A stretch of DNA of 64,000 nt, taken from positions 3,248,675 through 3,312,674 of the forward strand of contig JAMXIF010000043.1 in assembly GCA_028583685.1 (NCBI GenBank), read 5' to 3'. Shown here one piece after another: positions 36,126-46,571 of the stretch. Source of the stretch: Petaurus breviceps papuanus. Taxonomy: Eukaryota; Chordata; Mammalia; Diprotodontia; Petauridae. The first letter of the stretch is position 1. Each line of letters starts with the position of its first letter. Both the position numbers and the translations under genes were made by a program. Below the pieces are notes generated by a model. It searched no databases. It was not told the origin of the DNA and saw only the letters and a program-made list of their open reading frames with translations.

Positions 36126-37020
36126 GATTAAATTGATTTTGTTTGTGGAAAACGTTTTTAATTTAATCAAAATCATCTATTTTATACCTGGCAATGCTCC
36201 CTGTATGTTGTTTGATAAAACAAACAAGCGAAAACAAAACCCCTTCCTTTATTTATTTTTCTGACAGGTACATTTTCCTAAGCTTCCTTAATTTTTTAGG
36301 ATATATCCTTTATCTCTAAATCATTTATCTATTTTTTAAACCTCATCTTGGTATACAATGTGAGTTCCTGGTCTGTACTGAGGTATATATTTCTACCAAA
36401 GTTCTTTTCAGTTTTTGAAACTTTTTTTTTTTTGTAAAAAGTTGACTTCTTATCCTAAAAGCTTGGATCTTTGGATTTATCAAATACTAGATTACTATGG
36501 TTGTTTATTCCTGTGTATTATGTACCTACTCTCTTCCTTGGATCCACCACAATATTTCATAGTCAATACCAAATTGTTTTGATGATTAGTATATTTTAAT
36601 ATAGTTTGAAATCTGGAACTGCTAGGTTGCTTTCCTTCTCATTTTTTTCCCATTGGTTACCTGATATTCTTGACCTTTTGTTCTCTAGATGAATTTTTGC
36701 TATTCTTTTTTCTGCCTTTATAAAATAATTCTTTTATAGTTTGGTACAGCAGTGAATAAGTAAATTAATTTAGATAGAATTGTCATTTTTGTTATATTGG
36801 CTTGGCCTACTCATGAGAGATTAATATTTTCTCCAATTGTTTAGATCTATCTTTATTTCTGTGAATTGTGTTTTTTAAATTTTGTTCATATCATTTCTGG
36901 GTTTGTCTTGGCAGGTAGATTTTCAAGTATTTTATATTGTCTGTCATTATTTTAAATGTAATTTGTCTTTCTACCTCATACTCCTCGATTTTGTTAACAG
37001 TAAATAAATATGATGATGAT
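36126..37020 (-). mobile_element. L1 LINE (L1c), part 3
   Basis: Continues L1c ORF2 in antisense. The reverse strand from about 36990 to 36900 reads ERQITFKIMTDNIKYLKIYL PRQTQ, the same ORF2 segment as [16 protein letters not shown] in L1a and L1b. Plus-strand AGATTTATCTATTTTT-like and GTTGACTTCTTATCC segments follow the same order as in L1f. Ends near 37020. Confidence 0.82.
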
Positions 37021-37084
37021 TCACGTAAAATCAATGTAAAATAATGACAAACAATATAAAATAAATTTATTTTTATCCTATTAA

Positions 37085-38320
37085 AATTATTTGGTATTTT
37101 ATTTTTCCCCATTTACGTGTAAAAAATCAGTTTTTAACATTTGTTTTCAATACTTTGATTTCCAAGTTTTTCTCCCTTCCTCCTTCCCCAACCCATGCTC
37201 ATTGAGAAGGCAAGCAGTTTGATATAGGTTATACACGTGTAGTCATGCAAAACACTTCCAAAATATTCATTTTGTGAAAGACTATATTTCCCTCTGTCCT
37301 ATCCACCTCCCCCATTTATTCTATTATCTCCTTTCACCTGTCCCTCCTCAAAATTTTTTTGTTTCTGATCACCCCTTCCCCCAACCTGCCCTCCCTTCTT
37401 TCACTCCTGCCCTTCTCTAATCTCCTTCCCCCCTACTTTCCTCTAGGGTAAGAAAGATTTCTATCCCCTGTGAGTGTGTATGTTATTTCCTCTTTAAGCC
37501 AATTCTGATGAGAGTAAAGTTCACTCATTTCCTCTCGCCTCTCCCCGCTTCCCCTCTAATGGAAAAACTTTTTCTTGTCTCTTTTATGGGAGATAATGTA
37601 CCCCATTCTCCCTCTCCCTTTCTCTTCTTCCCAGTACATTCCTCTCTCACGCCTTAATTTTATTTTCTAGATATCATCCCTTCATATTCAACTCATGCCT
37701 GTGACCTCTATCTATCTATACTCTATCCAAACAATGAGAAAGGTCTTATGAGTTACAAATATCACCATCTTTCCATGTAGGGATGTAAAAAGTTTTACTT
37801 TAAAGTCCCTCATGATTTCTCTTTCCTCTTTACTTTTTCATGCTTCTCTTGAGTCTTGTATTTAGAAGTTAAATTTTCTATTTAGCTCTGGTCTTTTCTC
37901 AAGAATGCATAATATTCCTCTATTTCACTGAATATCAATTTTTCCCCTTATGGATTATACTTAGCTTTGCTTGGTAGTTGATTCTTGGTTTGAATCCTAT
38001 ATCCTTTGCCCTCTGGAATATCATATTCCAAGCCCTCTGATCTTTTAATGTAGAAGCTGCTAAATCTTATATCATGATGGTGGTTCCACAATACTTGAAT
38101 TGTTTTTTTTCTGTCTGCTTGTAATATTTTCTCCTTGACCTGGGATCTCTGGAATTTGGCTACAATAAACCTTGGAACTTTTCTTTTGGGATCTCTTTCA
38201 GTAGGTGATCTCTGGATTCCTTCGATTTTTATTTTAACCCTGTGGTTCTAGAATATCAAGGCAGTTTTCTTTGATAATTTTTTTAGAAGGGTTGGTCTTT
38301 CTCTTTTTTATTTCTTTATG
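37085..38320 (-). mobile_element. HAL1 element (HAL1-7), 3' part
   Basis: Reverse-strand HAL1 from the RRM end (TTCTAGAATATCAAGGCAGT near 38248, antisense of LPxDILEP) through the 3' region; the microsatellite is nearly absent (short CTATCTATCTATA near 37710). It lacks the last few hundred 3' bases. The sense residue at the STLRD position is CAG. It is followed by a GC-rich block; the matching 5' part may be 40235-40553 plus 47154-47455. Confidence 0.78.
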
Positions 38321-38324
38321 AAAC

Positions 38325-40235
38325 CCCCTCCAAATCCTGCACAGTTGGATAAACACATAGACAAGGGTTGTATTCTTTTAAGACCCACCTCCTCTCAAAG
38401 GCTGAGGGTGCTTCTTCTTTTATAGGCTTTGCAGCCTACCTCTGTCCCTCATCCCAAGGGCTTAGCTTTCCCAGTCCACTCCCATCTGTTCCTTGGCTCT
38501 TTTCCTTGGCTAACTGTCCATCTCTACCCTTGAGGGTCAAACTGGCCATCATACTCCTGGGGTGTCTCAGGGGATTAAAGAATTTGAAGTTTGGTTGTTC
38601 AAGAACAGTCTTAGTTGGGCTGGGGCAGTCAGGGCTTAGAGTTGTGGGGGTCCATTGATTTTGGGGGGTGGGGTCGGGAGGGCACAAGATTTACCTGTTC
38701 CCCCAGGTCAGCTCTGAGATGGGGGGAGATGAGAATGCTGAACCTTCCTTTTGCTCTTGGTGAATCCCAAGAAGGCCCCTACCTCTACCTCTGTCACATG
38801 AAGCAAGCAGAAGGCAGAAGTCGTGGCATGATTTCCCTAAAATAACCCTAACCCTAAAGATGTTAGAAATGTTTCAGAGATGCTTCGGAGATCAGGTTTC
38901 TTGCTCCAAGGATGAGGGTGGGGAGGTGTTTAGGTTGGGGGCAGTGTTCAGCCTTGGGGGTTAGGGAGGGGAGGAGGGAGAAATACTGGGGCAGGGACTG
39001 AGTGACTGAGATTGGGGAGGGGTGGAATAAGTGTTGAGATGGCAGGACCCAGACAAGCTGATAGACACTCAGCTCCCATCTCCATCCACACAGGATCTCC
39101 TAGCGTTTCAGCACCCAACTCTACTTCTTGCACCTCATCTACAACCCCACCTTCAACTGTCCTGGAGAACAAAGTGCTGGCAGGGTCTTTGTGACTCTAC
39201 CAAAGTGTGTGTGGGGAGGACCCTAGGGTCTTTGGTGGTGCCCAGCAGATAACCCCACTTGGAAAGTGCATGGAGGAAATGGAGTCTGGGGATTCTTCAA
39301 GAGCTGGGATAGGGAGATGCAGGGGAGACACTGGTCTAGGCTTCTTGCTGAAGGTGTGCTTTGGGATCATTGGTGGTCAGGGTCAGCCCCCAGCTTCTCC
39401 AAGTCCCACTCCACTGGCTACCTACTTAAATTTCTTTGTGTCTCTACCCTCACCCCACAGGGGATCCTGAACATACTAGCCAGTGCCTTCCACCTATTCC
39501 TCCTCCTCCTCCTCCTCCTCTTCCTCCTCTTCCTCCTCTTCCTCCTCCTCCAGGCAGGATCCTGGGATTGGAAGCCTAGAGTTCAGGAATGGAAAATCTT
39601 GGGGCTGACACAGTGTGGGCATGGGTGGATAGGGGAGGGGTATAGTCACCAGAGCTTCATGAGCCTCTTTGGTCTGGGGATTCTGGGGAAGGGGTGTGGA
39701 AGCTAGGGTTCCCCAGGGTCTGAGGCAATGCACTCAAAGATTGGATTCAGGACCAAAGGCCACCATAGGTCAATAGGGAAGGGGCCGTGGTCATCTTGTC
39801 CAAATTAGGAAAAAACAAACAAACCCTTGAATGAGCTCAGTGCCTACCGGGTCCTTTGGGGCTGGCTGTGGTCAGATTTCAGTGGACTTGATGCGTTCCA
39901 GCAGGCATGGCGTCTGTGCTTTCTTCTCTTCCTCTGAGTCACTGCAGGCCACAAGCATTGTCCCAGCAAGGACATGGGTGCAGGCAGGGAGGCCTTGGCC
40001 AGCTCCTACTTGCCTGGTTCATTTCCACATAGTTGAGCTGCAGCTGCTTCTGGTACTCGATGACTTTCTCCTTGGCTCAGAGGTCAGCTTCACCACAGCC
40101 CACCGACCTCTTGTAGCAGGGTCTGGTTACGACCATGTCTGTTGTCACCCTCTCCAGAGGAAGATGAGGATGCCACCATCTGTCTGGGCATCTTGGCTTT
40201 GTTGCTCTCACAGAACTCGGGGTGGCTCCTCGCAG
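38325..40235. other. GC-rich block of unknown origin inside a HAL1
   Basis: About 1.9 kb, visibly richer in G and C than anything around it and free of L1, HAL1 and SINE text. It contains a (CTC/CTT)n tract at 39500-39552, several CAG-ending pyrimidine tracts that look like splice acceptors (for instance CCCTCACCCCACAG before 39461), and on the reverse strand a short peptide-like stretch KLTSEPKEKVIEYQKQLQLN (about 40093-40034). No long open frame and no protein I recognise. It could be a retrocopy or transduced piece of a host transcript. I do not call a gene. Confidence 0.4.
39500..39552. repeat. (CTC/CTT)n tract
   Basis: Imperfect triplet repeat. The Leu/Phe or Glu runs predicted from it are not evidence of coding. 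Confidence 0.95.
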
Positions 40236-40553
40236 GTGGCAGGTGCTTCTCCCCACCCCAGTACCACCAACAAGGACTGTGACCCAGATCCAAGTATGGG
40301 CAAAGAAACAGAAACCTGCCTCAATGCTAGCAAAAGGACCCCTGTAATCTCCTCCTGACCATTTGTTTGATCCCCTTACCTTTTGTGGACTGAGAGCTCC
40401 AGAAGTAGCTACTGCTGCTGGTGCTGCTGATTTAGTCACTCCCAAGGCCTGCGCCTGGTTTGGTTGGAGTTGGGGCTGTGCTGGCATAGCCTACACTGGA
40501 CTGCACTCTTCTATAACCCATGTCCTAAAGGATCTTTTCTATTCACCTTTTAA
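40235..40553 (-). mobile_element. HAL1/L1 5' UTR, inner part (split by ERV-L)
   Basis: Plus-strand AGGACTGTGACCCAGATCCA near 40274 matches GGACTGCAACCCAGATCCAA near 16591 of HAL1-2, and CTTTTCTATTCACC near 40534 matches CTTTCCTATTGCCC near 16777. The same text resumes at 47154 after the provirus, so the original site can be read as ...CTTTTAAGATGTCTTTGGCG. Confidence 0.8.
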
Positions 40554-40558
40554 GATGT
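40554..40558. repeat. ERV-L target-site duplication, left copy
   Basis: GATGT directly before the 5' LTR; the same five bases follow the 3' LTR at 47149-47153. A 5-bp duplication is usual for ERV-L. Confidence 0.9.
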
Positions 40559-41102
40559 TGTAAGGGTTATGGGATTTAAAGATCTTCCATGCCCCATAGG
40601 ACGTGCTGACGTAGCAGGAAGGGGCGAAGCAAGAAAAAGCGAAAGCCAGAAAAAAGCGAAAGCCAGAGAAAGCAAAAGCTGAGCTAGCGGTCCTGCGGTG
40701 GGCTGGCGGTGGTGGCAACGGTGGCGGCAGCACAAAGCCCTTTTTGAGTTAGGACTGCTAAGGACTTTCTGCTAAGGACTCCTGCTGAGGACTGCCAGGG
40801 GCCGGAGCTGCTGGGAGCGCGATTCCAGGACGCTGGGTGGTTGCTGTGCGTGGGGAGAGGAGGACCTTTGCCTGAGGTAAAGGCTTGAAAATGTGGGTGC
40901 TTTCTACTTTATCTACCTGTGCCAATATCATAACTACTCTGATGGCTTTCACTTTCTGCTTTTGGGACTCAGTCTTTTGGTATCTTAATAAATTTTCTAG
41001 TTTATTTCCCCATATGGCAAGCATGACGTATTTTGTAATGGATAATTATATCAGCATATTTGTAATCTCCATAGGCATTGTGAATATGGCATTGCTGATA
41101 CA
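40559..41102 (+). repeat. ERV-L 5' LTR (544 bp)
   Basis: Starts TGTAAGGGTTATGGG and ends GCATTGCTGATACA. It has a TGACGT element near 40608, a tandem GCGAAAGCCAGA motif near 40640 and 40660, a GC-rich middle, and AATAAA at 40987-40992 as the likely poly(A) signal. It is shorter than the 3' LTR because of two indels of about 15-18 bases. Confidence 0.95.
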
Positions 41103-41104
41103 TT

Positions 41105-41122
41105 TGGCGACTAGGATGGGAT
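41105..41122 (+). promoter_or_regulatory. Primer-binding site, tRNA-Ser(GCT)-like
   Basis: TGGCGACTAGGATGGGAT begins two bases after the 5' LTR. From memory, the 3' end of mammalian tRNA-Ser(GCT) plus CCA is ATCCCATCCTCGTCGCCA, whose complement matches 17 of 18 bases. A tRNA-Ser primer is known for HERV-S, a relative of ERV-L. Confidence 0.75.
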
Positions 41123-42600
41123 CACAAAATGTCAGGCCTCTATTTGGAAGCAGTGGGGCTTTAGAGGGAGAAATGGCTATTGCAGGTTGGGAGGATTTGC
41201 CTTATTCCTCTCTAGCCAGAGAATGGGCTAAAAGCACAGGGCCCTGTGAAAACTGGGAACCAAGGCTAAAAGAGGGAGAACCTGGAGATTTGGAAAGATG
41301 TTTGAAAGCAATACCCATAGAACCAGGCAAAGAACTGGCAGGAGTGTGCAGGAGAGGCTGGGTGCTGCTAACAAGTTATCGCCTTATGTGTAAAAGTAGG
41401 GATAAGCTGCTGAAGGAAAGAGCTCGGATGGCTAGGGAGTCAGCTGGTTTGCCTGAGGATTCATCTGTGTCACAGCACTCAGAAGACCAAACTGGAGGGA
41501 CTCATGTGGTCCAGGAGCAAGCTACTGTTCATGTAGCTAAAAGGAAGCAAAAAACTAGCAGAACGAATGTGCATGCAGCTTTTGTACAGGCTGGGCAGAA
41601 TAGCCCTGACAGTTTCCAGGAGAATGTGTGTGAGGAGAATGGAGCAAGGTTAGATGAGGAGTCTTCTAATGTAGAAGCTCTCCCCATACGAAGAAGAAGA
41701 CAGGAGAACCACCGAGGCAAAACAGAGTCCAGGGAGATAATTGAGGATTTCACTCAACAGGAGATCACTGATATATTGAGTAGATTCACCCAAAGAATGG
41801 GGGAGTCTTTAGTGTCTTGGATAGTAAGAATCACTGATGAAGGCGCAGGAGGAATAACACTGGACAGTGAGGACTGCTCAAAATTCATAAGTATCAGTCA
41901 GAATCCTTTTGTACACCAGGCTTTTAGGGATCACCATATGCAAGGAGGAAATAACAAAACAAATCTTCTAGCTTTAGCTGCAGAAGGTTGCAAAAAGCAA
42001 TATCCTACTGAATCTATGTGGCCTAGGGGAGACAGACCCTGGTACTCACTTAGAGACTGTATGAGAAAGCTAAAGGAGGAGGTAATGAAAACTGCTATCC
42101 TGATTGGAGATGCAAATGTATATTATGATACCCCCCTAGGAGTTCCTCATAGAAATATCATAGTGAAGACGGCTCCTCCTGCATATAAGAACCTAATTCT
42201 GACTCTATTAATTTGAGAAATAGAGCACCCTCTTTCAGAGGTGCTGGATAAGATTTCACAATTAAGCGATTTAGGGGAATGGGAAAAAGACAAATTGCCT
42301 CAAGAGAGAAGAGTAAACAGCTAGAGGATTCAGAGACAAAATAGACCCACAAGAAGGGAACTGTTTACTGCTCTATTAAGAGCTGGGGTGGACTTTAGAA
42401 GAATAGATGGTATTCCAACTAAAGAGCTGCATAAGCTGTACCAAGAAAAGGTACTTAGCATTAGAATGAACAGGGAAGCAGGAACCACCCCCGCAGGTAT
42501 TTCTGAATCTGAATCTTTGTATCCAAGTTTGCCCCACCTTCAGGGGGAATAGGAGATAGGCCAAGCCCCAGCCCAGATAAAAGAAATATGCAGAAGAGAT
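41116..42600 (+). pseudogene. ERV-L gag region (fossil)
   Basis: Gag-like region starting at an ATG that overlaps the primer site (MGSQNVRPLFGSSGALEGEM). It encodes the capsid precursor in ERV-L relatives. I see no CCHC zinc knuckle in the readable part. Similarity to other ERV-L gag is inferred from position rather than from a motif. Broken. Confidence 0.7.
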
Positions 42601-42960
42601 TGCAGACCCCATATTAGTTTAACAATATATTGGAAGAATGGATCAACTACTGTGACTAGGGCACTGATTGATACTGGGGCTGAGGCCACACTTATCTATG
42701 GAAACCCTGATAAGTTTAAACATGGAACTGCTATTACCATCACAGGTCTAGGAGGCACTGAAATATCAGCCAGACAGGTTAAAATAACAATGAAAATTGG
42801 GCGGTTACCTAAGAAGGAATATACTGTGGTTGTTGTACCCATTCCTGAATACATCATTGGAATAGATGTATTGAGAGGCATGACTCTGAATTTACCTGAA
42901 GGAAGATACCAATTTGCTGTGAGGAAGATAGGAATTAATACAGTTTTAGTGGGAAAATTA
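42600..42960 (+). pseudogene. ERV-L protease region (fossil)
   Basis: Aspartic protease of the retropepsin type: ALIDTGAEATLIYG at about 42660-42700 holds the catalytic DTGA-type motif, and IIGIDVLRG near 42855 fits the downstream hydrophobic-G motif. Lies between gag and RT as expected. Confidence 0.85.
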
Positions 42961-42999
42961 AAAATGGAACCAATCACTTTACCTGAACCTTCTGAAGTA

Positions 43000-43800
43000 A
43001 TTACTTTAAAACAGTATCGTGTGCCAGGTGGGCAAGATGAAATTACCACTACTATAAAGGAATATGTTGAAGCAGGAGTGTTAGTCCCTACAAACAAGAT
43101 GGAATAATCCTGTCTGGCCAGTAAGAAAATCAGATGGGACATGGAGCATGACTGTGGATTATAGACAGTTGAATAAGGTGACTCCTTCTTTGTATGCTGC
43201 TGTTCCAGATACCATCACCTTAATAGAAAGGATCCAGAAATATGATGGGACTTGGTATGCAGTTACTGACTTGGCAAATGCCTTCTTCACCATCCCAATA
43301 GACCCTAAACAATGGGACCACTTCGCTTTCACTTGGCAGGGTAGACAATATATTTTCACTCGCTTGCCACAAGGGTACATACATAGTCCCACTATTTGTC
43401 ACAGGATTGTGGCTGAACAGTTGGATGAATTAAAGCTACCTGGTGTACAGCTTACCCACTACATTGATGATATCATGATACAGGGAAAAGATGCGAAAGT
43501 AGTGGAAAGGAGTTTGACCCTTCTAATTGAGCATATGAAAAGTAAAGGGTGGGAAATTAACCCTGCAAAGGTTCAAGGACCAGCTCAGAATGTGAAGTTT
43601 TGGGGTATACAATGGAACAAGGGGCTAAGGGAGATTCTTCCTCAAGCCCGACAAAAGATTCAGGATTTTCCTACCCCTACCAATAAGAAGGAGGCCCAAA
43701 AGTTCATAGGATTGTTTGGATACTGGAGGCATCACATTCCACATTTGGGACAGATTTTAAAACCTTTATATAGAGTCACACGGAAGAAATATGAATTCGA
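43000..43800 (+). pseudogene. ERV-L reverse transcriptase region (fossil)
   Basis: RT landmarks in order: WYAVTDLANAFFTIPI, FTWQGRQYIFTRLPQGYIHS, and the catalytic YIDDIM near 43460. The thumb/connection follows with GLFGYWRHHIPHLGQILKPL. Copies retroviral RNA in functional relatives. Confidence 0.93.
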
Positions 43801-44299
43801 TTGGGGACTTGAGCAGAGTAAAGCTTTTGAAGAAGCCAAGGCTGCCATACAATTGGCCCTAGATTTGTGGCCCATGCAAAATGGTCCAGTGGAATTGCAA
43901 GTGACTGTACAAGATGATTATGCAAACTGGAGCTTATGGCAAAAACAACAAAGCCGAAATGTACCTTTGGGATTTTGGTGTAGGAAACTCCCTTCATCTG
44001 GAGTCCAGTACACACCTTTTGAAAAGCAGTTGTTAGCTGCATATTGGGCTTTGGTGGAGACTGAACAACTGACTGTGGGCCATGAAGTGATATTAAGACC
44101 TGGAATCCCAATTATGACCTGGGTAATGAGTACCCCAGCTTCTCACAGAATTGGACATGCCCAAGAGGCTAGTATAATCAAATGGAAGTGGTATATTCAA
44201 AATAGAGCGAAAACAGGCAAAAGCGGAGTCTCTGCTCTGCATGAATCTATAGCAAACATAGAAATTGAGAGGAATGACACACTCCCTGAGCCAAAGCAA

Positions 44300-44850
44300 C
44301 AGTTGGTACAGTCCACTGTAAAATGGAATGAGGGATAATATGTATTAACTGAGGAACAAAAGAGACACGCATGGTTTACTGATGGGACAGCAAAATATTT
44401 GGGGCAAAAAAGACATTGGAAAGCAGTGGCCTATAACCCATGCACTAGAAGGACTTTGGAAAGTACTGGGATAGGTGCAAGTAGCCAATATGCTGAACTT
44501 ATGGCAGTATATCAAGCCATCAAAATAGAACAAGGAGGACAGTGTCATATATTCACTGATTCATGGGCGGTAGCTAATGGGTTAGCTACATGGATGCCCA
44601 TGTGGAAAAATGAAAATTGGGAAATTCATGGTAAACAAGTCTGGGGCAAAGAATTATGGGAAGATATCTGGAACACGTCTTTGGTCACTGACTTGTCAGT
44701 TTTTCATGTAGATGCTCACGTGGCCCCCACCACACCAGAACGTGAGTACAATGCTCATGCTGATCGACTGGCAAAGGTTGCTACTGAACATATTGTCCCT
44801 ACTTTGACAACAACTGATGATCCGGTATTAGCAAAATGGGTCCACCAAAC
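44300..44850 (+). pseudogene. ERV-L RNase H region (fossil)
   Basis: AWFTDGTAKYLG near 44370 supplies the first catalytic Asp; SSQYAELMAVYQAIK the Glu; HIFTDSWAVANGL the second Asp; and NAHADRLAKVA near 44750 the last Asp. This is the standard RNase H order. Confidence 0.9.
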
Positions 44851-44859
44851 AGCAGGCCA

Positions 44860-45560
44860 TTTGGGGGTCCAGGCCACACACCAGTGGGCACAAGATTGAG
44901 GTATTAGTATCTCTCATTCACTGTTAAAACAGATAGCAGAAGAATGTCATATATGTCAATTGGAAAAGGAGCGAACTGTTCCTCGGGTAGTAACTGGAGA
45001 GATAGCAAGAGGAAAAGTCCCAGCCCAAATCTGGCAAATAGATTATATTGGTCCACTACCACTGATTAAAGGATGCAGATTTATATGTACTTGTGTTGAC
45101 ACCTATTCAGGTGTACTAGTAGCTTGTCCTTATAAGAATGCAACCCAGAAAAACACTTGTAAAACTCTAGATCTCATAAGTCTATATTATGGTACCCCAA
45201 TGCAGATTCAAAGTGACAATGGGTCACATTTCAAAGGCAATGAAATGAAGAAGCATTGTATACTAAACAATATAGAATGGATATATCATATTCCATATTA
45301 TCCAGAAGCATCTGGGTTAATTGAAAGAATGAATGGATTACTGAAAGAACAGTTGAGGAAGTTAAGTTCCAATAATTCATATCAACATTGGAAGGATAAT
45401 TTGTTCATGGCTTTGCGTAATTTGAATAATAGACCATTGGGAGGAAGTACACCTCTAGCCAGAATGATGACCCCCAATCTGCAAATTAGAAAACAAGAAA
45501 CACACAAGATCCCAAATATTGAGTATTGGACCTTGAGGCCAGATGTCCCAGCACCGTACC
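44860..45560 (+). pseudogene. ERV-L integrase region (fossil)
   Basis: The N-terminal HHCC zinc site is visible across about 44840-44960 (HQTAGHLG then CHICQ), followed by the catalytic core: WQIDYIGPLP near 45035, IQSDNGSHFKG near 45210 and EASGLIERMNGLLK near 45310 (D, D, E). Joins proviral DNA to the host in functional relatives. Confidence 0.92.
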
Positions 45561-45599
45561 CAGGACCACCTGGTTCGGTGGGGTATAATTTACATTGTT

Positions 45600-46090
45600 T
45601 AGAGGACTTTTGGTTGGACAGGAAAGAAGTAAGAAAAATTTCCACTGGGATATGCATAAGAATCCCTAAAAATCACTTTGGACAGATTTTACCCAAATCA
45701 GGATTAGCAGCTCAAGGAATACATGTATTGGCTGGAGTAATAGATTCTAATTATCAAGGAGAAATTGTTGTAACATTCCAGAATTTAGGTGAAGGGCCCA
45801 TACAGATTCACAAGAATGATAGGATAGTTCAAGTGATTATTGTTCCTTGTAAAACAGTGCCACTTGTAAAAACTGACCCTCCTTCCAAAATAACTGTCAC
45901 AGGAATTGAAGGATTTGGTTCTACTGATAGAATAAAATCAGGAGCTAAAGTATGGGTAAAACGGAAGCCAGATGATGTTCCAAAGGCTGCAGAGATTATA
46001 GCATATGGGAAGGATAACACTGTAACTATTGTTTATTCTGGAGAAGATGATTACAAAATTGTACCCTTAAGTCATTTATTCTACCGTGAG
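45600..46090 (+). pseudogene. ERV-L dUTPase region (fossil)
   Basis: After integrase, KSGLAAQGIHVLAGVIDSNY near 45700 and GEIVVTFQN are the dUTPase motif with the substrate-binding region, and GPIQIHKNDRIVQVIIVP near 45795 is the next conserved segment. A dUTPase at the end of pol is a hallmark of ERV-L. The C-terminal part (about 45900-46090) has no motif I know. Confidence 0.9.
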
Positions 46091-46094
46091 TGAG

Positions 46095-46571
46095 GCTACA
46101 ATAGTCTGGTTATTGTCTCTTTGCTTCTTCTTGATTTTTTGTTTGTTCACCTTGTTTGTTAGATTTGTTTTCACAGGCTTGGTACCCTCCATCTGTAGAT
46201 GCCTGATAGCTTAAGCTGGATGTCACCGCCTGTCTGCAACTGTGATGTGTCACCCGTGGATCTGGCATCAAGCATATTAAGAACTGACCTCTCAAATGGG
46301 ACCCCTTAAGACAGGGACAGCTCTACATCCGATTTCAGCAGCAAGTAGCCATAGAAGAAGAGATCTTCACCCCTTACCACAAGATTTTGGGGCTCCATTT
46401 GTTCGGGGTGGGGGGAATGATGCGGAGCTTGTGCTCAAGCCCCACTCTAAAATATGGTTTTCTGTGTTTATTGTGTGCTATTCTTGTTATATTGTTGTGA
46501 AATTTTGTTGACACCAGTTAGTCCTACTGTATTTTTGCCAAGTAAGGGACATGAAAGATCTTGGGGCCGAA
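46095..46571 (+). other. ERV-L 3' non-coding stretch, no env
   Basis: About 480 bases between dUTPase and the 3' LTR. No envelope frame, and none is expected in ERV-L. The bases just before the LTR are only moderately purine-rich (GGGACATGAAAG...), so the polypurine tract is not obvious. Confidence 0.75.

Noticed and set aside
38410-38440. TATAAAAG on the reverse strand as a promoter TATA box
   Set aside because: No transcript, start site or downstream frame supports it; one short motif in unclassified DNA.
38843-38857. Telomere-like TAACCCTAACCC
   Set aside because: Only a little over two units; not an interstitial telomeric array.
39266-40487. Long frames on both strands in the GC-rich block
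   Set aside because: GC-rich DNA has few stops; frames overlap on opposite strands, one runs through the triplet tract, and none has a recognisable protein.
46095-46571. Search for an env gene between dUTPase and the 3' LTR
   Set aside because: No frame with signal peptide, cleavage site or membrane anchor; ERV-L is not expected to have env.
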